DNA from: Candidatus Providencia siddallii
GTDB taxonomy: Bacteria > Pseudomonadota > Gammaproteobacteria > Enterobacterales > Enterobacteriaceae
Length of the DNA: 64,000 nucleotides
Direction: 5' to 3'
Assembly: GCA_001457715.1 (NCBI GenBank)
Contig: CVRF01000003.1
Span: forward strand, 332,403 to 396,402
Each line of letters starts with the position of its first letter. Positions within the stretch are counted from its first letter, which is position 1. The position numbers and the translations under genes were made by a program. Shown piece by piece: positions 31,871-42,658 of this stretch. The notes under the pieces were generated by a model, which searched no databases, was not told the DNA's origin, and saw nothing but the letters and a program-made list of their open reading frames with translations.

Positions 31871-32301
31871 AACAATAAAAAATACATACAATTAAATAAA
31901 TTTAATAAATTATATTTTTAAAAATTATTTGATAAAAAATAATTGTAACAAAACTAAATATAATCTATTCATATTAAAACATTTTTAATGTAAATCAACA
32001 ATAAATAAAATTTTTATAATAAAATAATAAATATAAATTCAAAAAAAATATAATAATTTTAAATTATTAAAATTTAATTTTAATTATTAAAATATTTTTT
32101 ATTTTAAATAATAAAAAAAAATTAAAATAGATTATTTGTATTAATAATTATTATTAATATTTGTTTTTTTAATAATAAAAATTATGTATAAACTAAAATA
32201 ATCAACAATATAAAAACTAAAAATTTTATAATTTTTAAAATTACATATTTAAAATAGTAAAAACAATTTTATTGTTGTAATTTTTTTATATTAAAAACGT
32301 C

Positions 32302-34173
32302 TTAAATTTTATTTTTTAACCATATTAATAAAATAGAAATAGCAGCCGGTGTAACTCCTGAAATACGTGAAGCTTGACCAATAGATGTTGGTTTATGATT
32401 ATTTAATTTTGCAATTACTTCATTTGATAAACCTTTAATTATTTTATAATCAATATTAATTGGTAATATCAATTTTTCATTATATTGATGTTTTTCTATT
32501 TCATATTTTTGTCTAGCAATATAACCTTCGTATTTTATTTGGATTTCAACTTGATTAGATGCTTGATAATCCTTAATAGGTGGATAAAAAGGGATTAAAG
32601 ATGTTAATAATTTATAATTAATTTCTGGACGTCGTAACAAATCTTGACCGTTTACTGCTTTGGATAAATTAATATTTAAAGCTTTATTTATTATCTTATA
32701 ATTATCTGATTTTGGGTAAATATAAACATCTTTTAAACGTTGAAATTCTTTTTCCATTAATTCGATTTTATTATTTAAACGTTTCCAACGTAAATCAGTA
32801 ATTAAACCTAATTTATGAGCTTTTTCTGATAAACGTAAATCTGCATTATCTTCTCTTAAAATTAATCTATACTCAGCTCTTGAAGTAAACATACGATATG
32901 GTTCTTTAGTTCCTAAAGTACAAAGATCATCAACTAAAACTCCTATATATGCTTCATCGCGTCTAGGATACCAATTTTCTAATCCATTAACATATTGAGC
33001 TGCATTAATTCCTGCTAGTAAACCCTGAGAAGCAGCTTCTTCATAACCTGTTGTACCATTGATTTGACCAGCAAAAAATAAATTATTAATTACTTTACTT
33101 TCAAGTGTTTGTTTTAAATCACAAGGGTTAAAAAAATCATATTCTATTGCATAACCTGGTCGAATAATCTCTGCCTTTTCCATCCCTTTTATAGATTGAA
33201 CAATTTGTATTTGTACTTTAAACGGTAAACTTGTAGAAATCCCATTTGGATAAATTTCATTACTTGTTAATCCTTCTGGTTCTAAAAAAACCTGATGTGA
33301 ATTTTTATTTGAAAATCTGACAACTTTGTCTTCAATAGATGGGCAATAACGAGGACCTATTCCTTCGATAATCCCAGAATATATAGGGCTATGTTTAAGA
33401 TTATTTCTAATAAATTCATGAGTTTTTTCATTAGTAAATGTAATATAACAAGGAACTTGTTTAGGATGTTGATTTTTTGATCCTAAAAATGAAAAAACAG
33501 GAACAGGTTTATCACCAAATTGTTTATTTAATTGATTGAAATCAATTGTTTTTATATTAATTCTTGGAGGCGTTCCTGTTTTAAATCTGCTAACACGTAA
33601 CGGTAATTTTCTTAAATTTTTAGAAAAAGAAATTGATGATATATCACCAGCTCTGCCAGCATTGAATGTTTTTAAACCAGTATAAATAATTCCATTAAGA
33701 TAAGTCCCTACAGTAATAATAACTGTTTTACTTTTAAATTTTAAACCAATGTTAGTTATAACACCAGTTACACAATTATTTTTAATAATTAAATTATTAA
33801 CAGTTTGTTGAATAATCGTTAAATTAATTTGATTTTCTAATAATTTCTTAATATATCTCTTATAAAGAACGCGATCTACTTGTGCGCGAGTTGCCCGAAC
33901 AGCAAAACCTTTACTAGAATTCAGTATTCTAAAATGAATACCAGCATTATCACATGCATTTGCCATTAAACCGCCTAAAGCATCTATTTCTTTAACTAAA
34001 TGACCTTTACCGATGCCACCTATTGCCGGATTACAAGACATATGACTTATTGTATCAATATTATTTGTTAATAGCAATGTTTGACATCCCATTCGTGCTG
34101 CTGCACTTGAAGCCTCAACCCCAGCATGTCCACCGCCAACTACAATAACATCAAATCGTTTATAATAAAACAT
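32302..34173 (-). CDS. mnmG: tRNA uridine-5-carboxymethylaminomethyl modification enzyme MnmG
   Basis: MnmG, with MnmE, installs (carboxymethyl)aminomethyl groups on U34 of certain tRNAs. ATG 34173 is preferred: [18 protein letters not shown] aligns with the family start and a GAGAAAA site precedes it; a TTG at 34185 would add four residues. The 623-residue product has the FAD loop [20 protein letters not shown], the conserved RPEINYK region and the C-terminal [13 protein letters not shown]. It lies next to the probable origin, as in Escherichia where mnmG flanks oriC. Confidence 0.96.
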   Translation of the reverse strand: MFYYKRFDVIVVGGGHAGVEASSAAARMGCQTLLLTNNIDTISHMSCNPAIGGIGKGHLVKEIDALGGLMANACDNAGIHFRILNSSKGFAVRATRAQVDRVLYKRYIKKLLENQINLTIIQQTVNNLIIKNNCVTGVITNIGLKFKSKTVIITVGTYLNGIIYTGLKTFNAGRAGDISSISFSKNLRKLPLRVSRFKTGTPPRINIKTIDFNQLNKQFGDKPVPVFSFLGSKNQHPKQVPCYITFTNEKTHEFIRNNLKHSPIYSGIIEGIGPRYCPSIEDKVVRFSNKNSHQVFLEPEGLTSNEIYPNGISTSLPFKVQIQIVQSIKGMEKAEIIRPGYAIEYDFFNPCDLKQTLESKVINNLFFAGQINGTTGYEEAASQGLLAGINAAQYVNGLENWYPRRDEAYIGVLVDDLCTLGTKEPYRMFTSRAEYRLILREDNADLRLSEKAHKLGLITDLRWKRLNNKIELMEKEFQRLKDVYIYPKSDNYKIINKALNINLSKAVNGQDLLRRPEINYKLLTSLIPFYPPIKDYQASNQVEIQIKYEGYIARQKYEIEKHQYNEKLILPINIDYKIIKGLSNEVIAKLNNHKPTSIGQASRISGVTPAAISILLIWLKNKI

Positions 34174-34185
34174 ATATTTTCTCAA

Positions 34186-34560
34186 CTGAAAAATTTAATA
34201 ACTAATTTTGTATTATATCTTATATAAAAATAAAATAAATTAAATAAGAATTATAAGTTTATATAAATATAATAAATAAATATATTTTATTATTATTAAT
34301 ATGATTTTTTTTGTGGATAAGTAAATCTTCGCTTTAGAGATCATGATTGTACAGTTGATTGTAAATTGTTAATGTTCAGTTATAAAATTGAGTATAAATA
34401 TTAAAATTTTTTTAAAAAAAAATATTTTTAATAAAAAAAATAGATTTATACATTAAATATCTACATATTATACACTTATTTTTATAAGTTATGCACATTA
34501 ATAAATCATATAAATAATATTTATTTAATATTTTTATTTTTGTATAATTTAGTGAATTTA
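34186..34560. other. oriC: probable chromosomal replication origin (oriC)
   Basis: The site lies directly upstream of mnmG, the position of oriC in Escherichia. It contains a perfect DnaA box (TGTGGATAA, 34312-34320, complement of TTATCCACA) and DnaA-like boxes TTATACACT (34468-34476) and TTATGCACA (34489-34497). TTTAGAGATC (34333-34342) resembles the edge of the Escherichia 13-mer region. The cluster is richer in G/C than other spacers. Plus-strand spacers are C-rich to the left and G-rich to the right, as expected at an origin. Only one GATC is seen, so Dam/SeqA control is unlikely. mioC and mnmG's other neighbours are absent. Confidence 0.75.
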
Positions 34561-35061
34561 ATATATATAAAATTATTAAATTTTATTTAATTTATATTGT
34601 TTAAACATATTTTGTATAACATTTGAATATATGTTATTTTATTTAAATAATTTTAACTTAAAATAAAATCTAATGGTGTATTGATATATTATTCAAATTC
34701 ATATTATTTAATATTTTGTTTAAAAAATATTTGTATTTAAAATTACTAATTTATATTTTTTTATTATTATATGATTTTATAAAAATTAATTTATTATATA
34801 TTTATATTAATAAATATTAGATATTTTATATAGAATATCTTTTATTATAATCATATTTATAAAGTATTATTAATGATAACTTTTATTTATTTATATAAAA
34901 AGATATGTTAAGAGATTAAAAGAAAATTGTATTATATATTTGTGTATATTATGTGTAATATATTTTTAAAATATATAATAAAAAATGTAAAATAATATTT
35001 ACAATATAAAAAAAATAAGTTATTCTCTAATAAAGAAGACTTTTTTTAATATTATTATTTT
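34561..35061. other. spacer between the origin and tRNA-Ala
   Basis: No gene is seen. It is A/T-rich with G over C on the plus strand and may contain the unwinding region and the tRNA promoter. Confidence 0.45.
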
Positions 35062-35134
35062 GGGGCTATAGCTCAATTGGTAGAGCGTCTGCTTTGCACG
35101 CAGAAGGTTAGCGGTTCAATTCCGCTTAGCTCCA
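35062..35134 (+). tRNA. tRNA-Ala(TGC)
   Basis: The 73-base cloverleaf has acceptor GGGGCTA/TAGCTCC with discriminator A, including the alanine identity pair G3:U70. The anticodon loop CTTTGCACG gives anticodon TGC, and the T-arm AGCGG/CCGCT closes around TTCAATT. No CCA is encoded (TGTT follows), so CCA must be added enzymatically. In Escherichia this isoacceptor lies in rRNA operons between 16S and 23S; here it is alone beside the origin. Confidence 0.93.
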
Positions 35135-35525
35135 TGTTAAAATAAAATAAATTATGTCTCATGTAGACGTGTAAATAAATTATAAATATAATATAATATA
35201 TTTTAATAAAATTAAATTAAATATAATTTTGTTTTTAATTAATTTATTTTTTTAAAATAATTATATATTTATATTAAAACTTTTTTTAAAAAAATATTTG
35301 TAAAATTATTTAATAAATAAATTTCTAAAAAAATATTAAAAATTAAATAAACATCGTTTTATTTAAAATTTATTTCTATAAAGCATTAGAAAAACTAAAT
35401 TAGATTATGAATTTATGAATTTATAATATATAAAAATGAATAATATGGTTTTTATGATTATATAAAAACCATATTGAAAATATATAATTACAATATAAAT
35501 ATAATATACTTTTAATAAATAAAAA
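35135..35525. other. spacer between tRNA-Ala and lysC
   Basis: No gene is seen. It contains the lysC terminator-like hairpin at 35442-35475. An imperfect stem (GTCT/AGAC) just after the tRNA may end its transcript. Confidence 0.45.
35442..35475 (-). terminator. 14-bp hairpin after lysC
   Basis: AATATGGTTTTTAT (35442-35455) pairs exactly with 35462-35475 around a 6-base loop. Read on the lysC strand it is followed by T-rich sequence (ATTCATTTTTAT). It lies 50 bases after the lysC stop. Confidence 0.55.
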
Positions 35526-36908
35526 TTATATTTTATCAAATAAATTAGTATGTAATATTTGTAAAAATTCTTTAGCGTTATGATCAGAAATCAATAAACA
35601 AATATTATTATAACTAGTTCCGTAATTAATCATTCGAATATCAAATGATTTTAACGAATCAATAATTCGTTTAGTTAAACCATGTATTTGTAATAGCTTA
35701 TTACCAATAATTGTAACTAATGCAAAATTTTCCTCAATTTTTACACAGCATAAATACGAAAGTTTTGAAATCAATATATTTTTAAGTAAATCATTGTTTT
35801 TTCTAATATAAATAGTAGTATTTATTATTAAAACCACGCTTGATTTAGTGATATTAATTAATTCTATTGGTATATTATGTTGCAATAATATTGCAAATAT
35901 TTTTATTAAAAAAATATGTATATTAAATATTTTTATATTGTCTAATATAAGTAAAACTTGTTTTCTTCGTATAGCTAATGATTTAATATATGGAGTTGAA
36001 ATTGTTTTATGATTAATAACAGTTCCACCTGCTTCAGGATTTTGACTTGAACCAATAAAAACAGATATTTTAGTACGAATTGCAGGTAATAAAGTCGCCG
36101 GATGTAGAATTTTCGCTCCAAAGATTGCCATTTCTGTTGCTTCATTAAAAGTTATTTCATCAATACGTTGAGCATTTGGTACAATATGTGGGTCAGCTGT
36201 GTAAATACCAGGAACATCAGTCCAAATTTCTACATGTGATAAATTTAATGCTTCAGCAAGCAAAGTAGCAGTATAATCACTTCCACCTCTCCCTATAGTT
36301 GTAGTATGTCCGTTTTTATCACATCCTATGAATCCTTGGGTGATAACAAGTGATTTTATTAAAATTGGAAGTAATTGTTGTTCTGCAAATTTTTTTAATT
36401 CTGCAATTTTAGGTTTTGCTTGTCCAAAATTTTCATTGGTTTTCATAATATTACGTATATCAAACCATTTTGAATTGATATTACGTTGTCTAAGGATTTC
36501 AACAAATACTAAAGTTGACATTAATTCTCCATAGCTTACTATCTCATCAGTTAATATTTTGGTTTTTTTTACTTGAGCTAACTTTGATAAATAAATAATT
36601 TTATCTAAAATATTATTGATTTTTTTACTAATAAATTCTGTTGTTTCTAACTTATTAATAATAGAAAATTGAATTTTTTTAATTTTTTGTAAAAGTTTAC
36701 AACGTTTATTTTCTTTACAACCTTCAGAAAGTTCTATTAATAAATTAGTTATTCCAGCAGAAGCTGAAAGAACTACTAAACGAATATTTTTGTTGGTCAA
36801 AATGATATTAGCGCTATTATTCATTGATTTAAAGTTTGCTACACTTGTACCACCAATTTTAGCGATAATAAATTGATTGACATCTGGTAAAAAAAAATTT
36901 TTATTCAT
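35526..36908 (-). CDS. lysC: aspartokinase III, lysine site altered
   Basis: LysC phosphorylates aspartate, the first step to lysine, diaminopimelate, threonine and methionine. The 460-residue monofunctional enzyme matches Escherichia LysC (449), with KIGGTSVANF, TQGFIGCDKNGHTTTIGRGGSDYTA and DVPGIYTADP in the kinase domain. Two ACT domains follow. Aligned by eye to Escherichia, lysine-site positions differ: M318I, S321I, G323I, D340E, T344I, S345T and T352I, several at sites of known feedback-resistance mutations. An AAAGGAAT ribosome site precedes the ATG. Diaminopimelate for peptidoglycan is the likely reason for retention. Confidence 0.94.
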   Translation of the reverse strand: MNKNFFLPDVNQFIIAKIGGTSVANFKSMNNSANIILTNKNIRLVVLSASAGITNLLIELSEGCKENKRCKLLQKIKKIQFSIINKLETTEFISKKINNILDKIIYLSKLAQVKKTKILTDEIVSYGELMSTLVFVEILRQRNINSKWFDIRNIMKTNENFGQAKPKIAELKKFAEQQLLPILIKSLVITQGFIGCDKNGHTTTIGRGGSDYTATLLAEALNLSHVEIWTDVPGIYTADPHIVPNAQRIDEITFNEATEMAIFGAKILHPATLLPAIRTKISVFIGSSQNPEAGGTVINHKTISTPYIKSLAIRRKQVLLILDNIKIFNIHIFLIKIFAILLQHNIPIELINITKSSVVLIINTTIYIRKNNDLLKNILISKLSYLCCVKIEENFALVTIIGNKLLQIHGLTKRIIDSLKSFDIRMINYGTSYNNICLLISDHNAKEFLQILHTNLFDKI

Positions 36909-37160
36909 AATATAAATTCCTTTGGATATATATGAATTTTAAGTTTAAATGGTAGCATTACTTATAAAGTAAATTTTAATTTGTAAAATTAGTAATAGTC
37001 ATCATTGAATTCATTTAATATCATCGATATGTATTTAAAATATTTTTAATTTAAAATTATTTAGATTAATTTAATTTGTGTAATATAAAAAATTAATATG
37101 TTATATATAAATATATAAGATATAATTTTTTATGATTAAGAATGCTTGGAGAATATTTTT

Positions 37161-38807
37161 ATGAAAAGCATTAATCCAAAAAAAACAATTGCGTGGGAGG
37201 CTTTAGAAAAACATTTTATAAAAATGAAAAGTGTTCATATGCGAGATTTATTTATTAAAAATAAAAATAGATTTAATGAATTTTCAATTATGTTTGATGA
37301 TCAAATTTTAGTAGATTTTTCTAAAAATAGAATTAATAAAGAGACAATAAATAAACTTATTAATTTAGCGAAAGAAACTAAATTAAAGAATGCAATTAAT
37401 AGTATGTTTAGTGGTAAAAAAATTAATCGTACTGAAAATAGGGCTGTGTTACATACTGCATTACGTAATCTTGATAACACTCCTATTTATGTCGATGGAC
37501 GTAATATTATGTTAGACATTAATAATATACTTAAAAAAATGAAGAATTTTAGTGATCGAGTTATTAGCGGGGTTTGGAAAGGTTGTACTGGTAAAACAAT
37601 AACTGATATAGTAAATATTGGTATTGGTGGTTCGAATCTTGGGTCATTTATGGTTACTGAAGCGTTATATCCTTATAAAAATCATTTAAATATTCATTTT
37701 GTTTCTAATATTGATGGAACACAGATTACTGAAATATTAAAAAAACTTAATCCAGAAACAACGTTGTTTTTAATTGCATCAAAAACATTTACTACACAGG
37801 AAACAATGACTAATGCAAATTCTGCTCGTAACTGGTTTTTAACTGAAGTAAAAAATAAAAAATATATAAAAAATCATTTTGTCGCTTTATCATCAAATAT
37901 AGAACAAGTTATAAAATTTGGTATTGATATAGAAAATATGTTTAGATTTTGGGATTGGGTTGGAGGCCGTTATTCTTTATGGTCAGCTATTGGTTTATCT
38001 ATTATGTTATCTATTGGTTTTGAAAATTTTATTCAGTTATTAAATGGAGCACATGCCATGGATAAACATTTTATTACAACACCATTAGTAAATAATATTC
38101 CAGTATTATTAGCATTAATAAGTATTTGGTATAATAATTTTTTTAAAGTTGAAACTGAAGCTGTTTTATCATATGATCAATATATGCATAGATTTGCAGC
38201 GTATTTACAACAAATAAGTATGGAATCTAATGGTAAATGTATTGACCGTAACGGTAATCATGTATCTTATCAAACTGGATCAATAGTTTGGGGAGAAATA
38301 GGTGTTAATGGACAGCATGCATTTTATCAATTAATTCATCAAGGTACAAAAATTATTCCATGTGATTTTATTGCTTCTGCAATAACTCATAATAAATTAA
38401 ATGATCATCATGTAAAGTTATTATCAAATTTTTTTGCACAAACAGAAGCTTTAGCTTTTGGTAAAACATGTGAAATAATTAATCTAGAATCAATTATAAA
38501 AGATAAAAAAATAAAAAATAAGAGTTTTATTATGCCTCATAAAATTTTATATGGTAATCGTCCAACTAATTCTATTTTAGTTAAAAAAATTACACCTTAT
38601 TCGTTAGGTGCTTTAATAGCTATGTATGAACATAAAATTTTTACACAAGGTGTTATATTAAATATATTTACATTTGATCAATGGGGAGTAGAATTAGGAA
38701 AACAATTGGCAAATAAAATTATACCTGAATTAAATAATAATGAAATTATAACGAGTCATGATAGTTCTACTAATAATTTAATCAATTGTTATAAGTATTG
38801 GAAATAA
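37161..38807 (+). CDS. pgi: glucose-6-phosphate isomerase
   Basis: Pgi interconverts glucose 6-phosphate and fructose 6-phosphate; the latter is the GlmS substrate. ATG 37161 follows a TTGGAGAA site; an in-frame TTG at 37146 is part of that site. The 548-residue product equals Escherichia length. SSN-type phosphate-binding residues in [23 protein letters not shown], the catalytic Glu in MESNGK, His in [12 protein letters not shown] and Lys in [10 protein letters not shown] are present. It is divergent from lysC, an order also seen in Escherichia. Confidence 0.97.
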   Translation: MKSINPKKTIAWEALEKHFIKMKSVHMRDLFIKNKNRFNEFSIMFDDQILVDFSKNRINKETINKLINLAKETKLKNAINSMFSGKKINRTENRAVLHTALRNLDNTPIYVDGRNIMLDINNILKKMKNFSDRVISGVWKGCTGKTITDIVNIGIGGSNLGSFMVTEALYPYKNHLNIHFVSNIDGTQITEILKKLNPETTLFLIASKTFTTQETMTNANSARNWFLTEVKNKKYIKNHFVALSSNIEQVIKFGIDIENMFRFWDWVGGRYSLWSAIGLSIMLSIGFENFIQLLNGAHAMDKHFITTPLVNNIPVLLALISIWYNNFFKVETEAVLSYDQYMHRFAAYLQQISMESNGKCIDRNGNHVSYQTGSIVWGEIGVNGQHAFYQLIHQGTKIIPCDFIASAITHNKLNDHHVKLLSNFFAQTEALAFGKTCEIINLESIIKDKKIKNKSFIMPHKILYGNRPTNSILVKKITPYSLGALIAMYEHKIFTQGVILNIFTFDQWGVELGKQLANKIIPELNNNEIITSHDSSTNNLINCYKYWK

Positions 38808-38959
38808 TAAAATTAAAAATAATTTATTATTAACTTAATTTATTTAAAATATTTATATATATAATAATTTTATATTATTATTACAATTTCAATATTATAT
38901 ATAAATAAATTATATTAAAAAATTTTATCGATTTTTTATAAAGATTAAAATATATCAAT

Positions 38960-41377
38960 TTAATTAAATGTTTCAATAATTAAACGAATATTAGTAGAGA
39001 TTAAATTAGCTAATATTATATAAAGCTTATTTTTTTTAGTTAAAAAATATTTTTTTTGACTATTCATATAATTGTTTTCGCGTAATGTGTCAATAAATGT
39101 AAAAAAAATAGATTTATCAAATAATTCTCGTGATTTAATATTATCTAAAACTGAAATATATTTTATTAAAGCAATGCTTTTTTTTTCTAAAGTGTTTTTA
39201 TTGATTTCAGGATTTTTATTTAATAAAAAAAGTATTACAACGTAACGTTGTAATATTTCATAGATTCCTGCTGCTAACAATCTTATTAATTTAATACGTT
39301 GTGAATTTATTATTATTTGATCTTTATCTATAAAATAAATAATTTTTTGACTATTTAATTCGTTAATAAAATTATCTATTGCATTATTTAGTGTTTCATT
39401 AGTATAGTGTAAAAATAATTCTGCTTTAAGAAAAGGATAAATTTGTTTAACTTGATAATAAATATTTCTGCGACTAATTAATTTATAATGAAATATAATA
39501 CATGCTATTAATGATGGTAATGCTAATAAATGACAAATGTTATTTCTATAATATGTCATTAGCATTGCATTATTATATATAAATTTTTTGGTTATACAAT
39601 AGCTTTGTATTCCAAATTTATTAATTTTTAAGACTTCTCTAAATAACTGATAAGCGTTTTCATTTGGTATTATAGTATCTAATGTATAAGGCACATTACG
39701 TAATATTTTTAAATAACATTCAACTTGTTCTATTAAATAGATAGAAGTTGTACTATTTTCGTGTAAAGTAGAAAGTAAAGCTGTTGAAAAAAGATTAATC
39801 GCGTTTACTGTAGAAGAATTATTAATATTTATCATAATATCTATTGCAATAAAGTTTACTATTTTATTTAACCAAAATGGTTTGTGTGTTTCTGATGTTT
39901 TAATATGATTATGCAAATCAAATATATGATTATTTAAATATTGCCATAAATAAATTGGTTTACCGAAATTAATATGGCTTTGTCCTAGGTTTTGTAATTT
40001 ATAAAATTTATTAAGTATACTAAAAATCTTTTTATTTTCTTTTTTATTGCCATATAATTCTTTTATATAACTTTCTACCTCTATAATATATTCATAACCA
40101 ATATAAATCGGAACAATAGCAATTTGATATAAACCATTTCTTATCATTGTTTGTAATGTCATAGATAAAATACCAGTTTTTGGTTTTAATAAATATCCTG
40201 TGCGAGAACGTCCTCCTTCTATAAAATATTCTATAGAATAACCGTGAATGAATAATTCATATAAGTATTCGCGAAAAATTGTTGAATAAAATTTATTGCT
40301 TTTAAACGTTCTACGAATGAAAAAAGCACCTAGTCGACGAAATATATTACCTGTAGGCCAAAAATTTAAATTATTTCCTGCTGCAATATGTGGTGGCACT
40401 AATCCTTGATTATATAAAACGTATGAAAGTAATAAATAGTCCATATGACTACGATGAGATGGGATGTAAACAATTTTAAAACCATTTTGTATTAATTTAT
40501 GAACTCGATCAATATGGTTAACATTAATTTTTTTATAAAAACGTTTAAAAATATACCCTAAAAATTTATCAATCCAGCGTATACTCTCATACGAGAAATT
40601 AGCAGCAATTTCTTTTATTATATCAATTGCGTTTTGTTTTGCTTTTTTTATTGAAATATTTTTATTACGTGATTCATCTGTAATTACTTTTTTTATTATT
40701 TTAGATGTTAATAATTTATGAAATAATTCGTAATTAGAAAATGGTTTAGGACCAATCATAGCTTTTTTTTGTCGTAAATAGTAAATTTTACTTATTCGTA
40801 TAAGTTTATTAATAAAATTGATATTAATATCATTGTGTTGTATAATTCTATTAAAATATACTATAGGTGAAAACATAATAAAACTATCACGTCCTAATCG
40901 TATAATTTCAATTAATTTTTTAATACTATTTAATAAATTTGATAATATTATATTAGTATATATTTTTCTTATTTTAGGTGATCGATTAATAATTATAAAA
41001 ATAGGTAATATTTGAATATTTAAGTTTGGGTTTTTTTTGTGTAAATCTAAATAAATTTTAAATATATTTATTGAATCTAACCATGTATTTGATAAGAAAT
41101 GTTTAAATATATATTTTTTATTTTCAATAAAAATATACGATTGAAGTTTTGTTCCATTTATATTATTTTTGATAAAAGGGTCTGGTAATCCTATTTTTTT
41201 ACATTGTTTTTGTAAAATTATTAAATCAGATATAGAGCTATATGGTAATATATATAGCATAGGTTTGTTTAGATCAATATGTAATTCTTTAATTGGATTT
41301 ATTGGAATTAATTTGTTTTTTATTAAAAATTTTATTAAAAAACTCAAACAGTTAAAATATATTCTATATAATGACAT
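38960..41377 (-). CDS. plsB: glycerol-3-phosphate 1-O-acyltransferase
   Basis: PlsB is an inner-membrane enzyme that acylates sn-glycerol 3-phosphate to start phospholipid synthesis. The 805-residue product matches Escherichia (807). The acyltransferase block has HRSHMD (the HX4D site), GAFFIRRTF, FIEGGRSRTG and IVPIYIGYE. The flanking halves are highly drifted and Ile/Lys/Asn-rich but keep family length. dgkA and lexA, which follow plsB in Escherichia, are not adjacent. An 11-bp inverted repeat at 39233-39255 lies inside the coding sequence and is probably fortuitous. Confidence 0.95.
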   Translation of the reverse strand: MSLYRIYFNCLSFLIKFLIKNKLIPINPIKELHIDLNKPMLYILPYSSISDLIILQKQCKKIGLPDPFIKNNINGTKLQSYIFIENKKYIFKHFLSNTWLDSINIFKIYLDLHKKNPNLNIQILPIFIIINRSPKIRKIYTNIILSNLLNSIKKLIEIIRLGRDSFIMFSPIVYFNRIIQHNDININFINKLIRISKIYYLRQKKAMIGPKPFSNYELFHKLLTSKIIKKVITDESRNKNISIKKAKQNAIDIIKEIAANFSYESIRWIDKFLGYIFKRFYKKINVNHIDRVHKLIQNGFKIVYIPSHRSHMDYLLLSYVLYNQGLVPPHIAAGNNLNFWPTGNIFRRLGAFFIRRTFKSNKFYSTIFREYLYELFIHGYSIEYFIEGGRSRTGYLLKPKTGILSMTLQTMIRNGLYQIAIVPIYIGYEYIIEVESYIKELYGNKKENKKIFSILNKFYKLQNLGQSHINFGKPIYLWQYLNNHIFDLHNHIKTSETHKPFWLNKIVNFIAIDIMININNSSTVNAINLFSTALLSTLHENSTTSIYLIEQVECYLKILRNVPYTLDTIIPNENAYQLFREVLKINKFGIQSYCITKKFIYNNAMLMTYYRNNICHLLALPSLIACIIFHYKLISRRNIYYQVKQIYPFLKAELFLHYTNETLNNAIDNFINELNSQKIIYFIDKDQIIINSQRIKLIRLLAAGIYEILQRYVVILFLLNKNPEINKNTLEKKSIALIKYISVLDNIKSRELFDKSIFFTFIDTLRENNYMNSQKKYFLTKKNKLYIILANLISTNIRLIIETFN

Positions 41378-41699
41378 AAATATATCCTCTTATAAATTAT
41401 AAACTAATAAATTTAATAATAAGTATATATTAAACATATAATATTATTAATATAATAATTTTAATCTAAAAATTTAATTGTTGGTAAATATATAAATATT
41501 ATAAATTTATTTTTTAATATAAATAATTTATTTTAAAATTTATAAAATTTTAATTTATTAAAAATACTTTAATTTAAAATAATAAATGTAGTATTAAATA
41601 CTATAATAAATTATTTTATAAGGTTTTGGTTTAGTAATTATAAATTAAATTTATAATTTTGAGATTAAATTATTAATTAACATAACTAAACGAGGTTAT
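41378..41699. other. divergent spacer between plsB and the ibrB-like gene
   Basis: No gene is seen. It should contain two promoters. CGAGGTTAT at its right end is a strong ribosome site for the following gene, one of the best in the window. Confidence 0.5.
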
Positions 41700-42347
41700 A
41701 TGGATAATATAATAACCGCACTTTCTTTTTTAGAAAAAAAAATCACAGAATTAGATGATGCTGAAAAAATTGAAACATTAAATAATATAAAATTATATTT
41801 ACATAAATTTAGTCCTTTTAAAACTGAGCCAGTTGATTGTGTAATTTGGGTAAAACGAAATCAAGTTGTAACGAATAATTATAACCCTAATGTAATGTCT
41901 CCAACTGAAAAAAAATTATTAGAAATATCACTTATAAAAGATGGGTACACTCAACCAGTTGTGGTATTACCTACTTCATTATGTAAACATGGTAATCAAT
42001 TAAATTGGCAGGTAGTTGATGGTTATCATCGTTATTTATTAAGTAAAAAAAATATATTAAAAAAGCGTCTTTATGGTTATCTTCCTGTAACTTTATTAAA
42101 CAATAAAACTCATGGTGTTGCTGAACAAATGGCAGCAACTATTCGTCATAATCGTGCTCGTGGGCAACATCAGGTTTCTGCCATGTCTGATATTGTTAGA
42201 GATTTATTTAGATTAGGATGGAATGATGATAAAATAAGTAAAGAATTAGGAATGTCACAAGATGAAGTATTACGACTTAAACAAATTAGTGGATTATCTG
42301 AATTGTTTTCAAATCGAGATTTTTCAGATGCGTGGACAATAAAGTAA
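41700..42347 (+). CDS. IbrB-like ParB-fold regulatory protein
   Basis: This 215-residue protein resembles IbrB, known in pathogenic Escherichia as a co-activator (with IbrA) of prophage-borne immunoglobulin-binding genes. A ParB N-terminal-like domain is visible: YNPNVMSPTEKKLLEISLIKDG, then TQPVVV, then the VDGYHRYLLSKK motif and ATIRHNRARGQHQV. A helix-turn-helix-like segment (DDKISKELGMSQDEVLRLKQISGL) follows. Spacing from a strong GAGG ribosome site is ideal. No IbrA (PAPS-reductase-like) gene is adjacent and no prophage is near. The role here is unknown; DNA or nucleotide binding is inferred from the fold. Confidence 0.75.
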   Translation: MDNIITALSFLEKKITELDDAEKIETLNNIKLYLHKFSPFKTEPVDCVIWVKRNQVVTNNYNPNVMSPTEKKLLEISLIKDGYTQPVVVLPTSLCKHGNQLNWQVVDGYHRYLLSKKNILKKRLYGYLPVTLLNNKTHGVAEQMAATIRHNRARGQHQVSAMSDIVRDLFRLGWNDDKISKELGMSQDEVLRLKQISGLSELFSNRDFSDAWTIK

Positions 42348-42658
42348 TATTTAATATAAATATATTTTTAATTTTTTAATAATTTTTATATAAAATATTA
42401 TCATAATAATTTATTATTAATTATACTAATATAATACTTAATGAATAAAAATATATTTCATTTTTATTTTTTTTGATTAAATTTTTAATTTAAAAAATTA
42501 TTATTTATTTTTGATGTTGTTAAATTACATAAAGGTATGTATAGTTATATTATATAAATTTCATAAAATTAAATTTATATTAATAATATTTATTATTAAG
42601 TTTTTTATTCAAAAAAATATAAATATCTATTTATATTTTTATTGATAAATAAATACTA
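42348..42658. other. spacer between the ibrB-like gene and suhB
   Basis: No gene is seen between these converging genes. Only A/T-rich sequence without a strong hairpin. Confidence 0.45.

Larger units (their letters stand above)
31225..32301. other. 1.1-kb spacer where the ATP synthase operon normally lies
   Basis: No gene is seen. In Escherichia the order mnmG-rsmG-atpIBEFHAGDC-glmU-glmS runs in this direction; here nothing readable remains between mnmG and glmU. The spacer instead carries three inverted repeats, listed separately. Confidence 0.6.

Noticed and set aside
34312..34342. Direct equivalence of this site to the full Escherichia oriC layout
   Set aside because: The order of the DnaA box and the TTTAGAGATC element is reversed relative to Escherichia, so only general origin function is claimed.
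39233..39255. 11-bp inverted repeat inside plsB
   Set aside because: It lies in well-aligned coding sequence, and no regulatory context supports a function.
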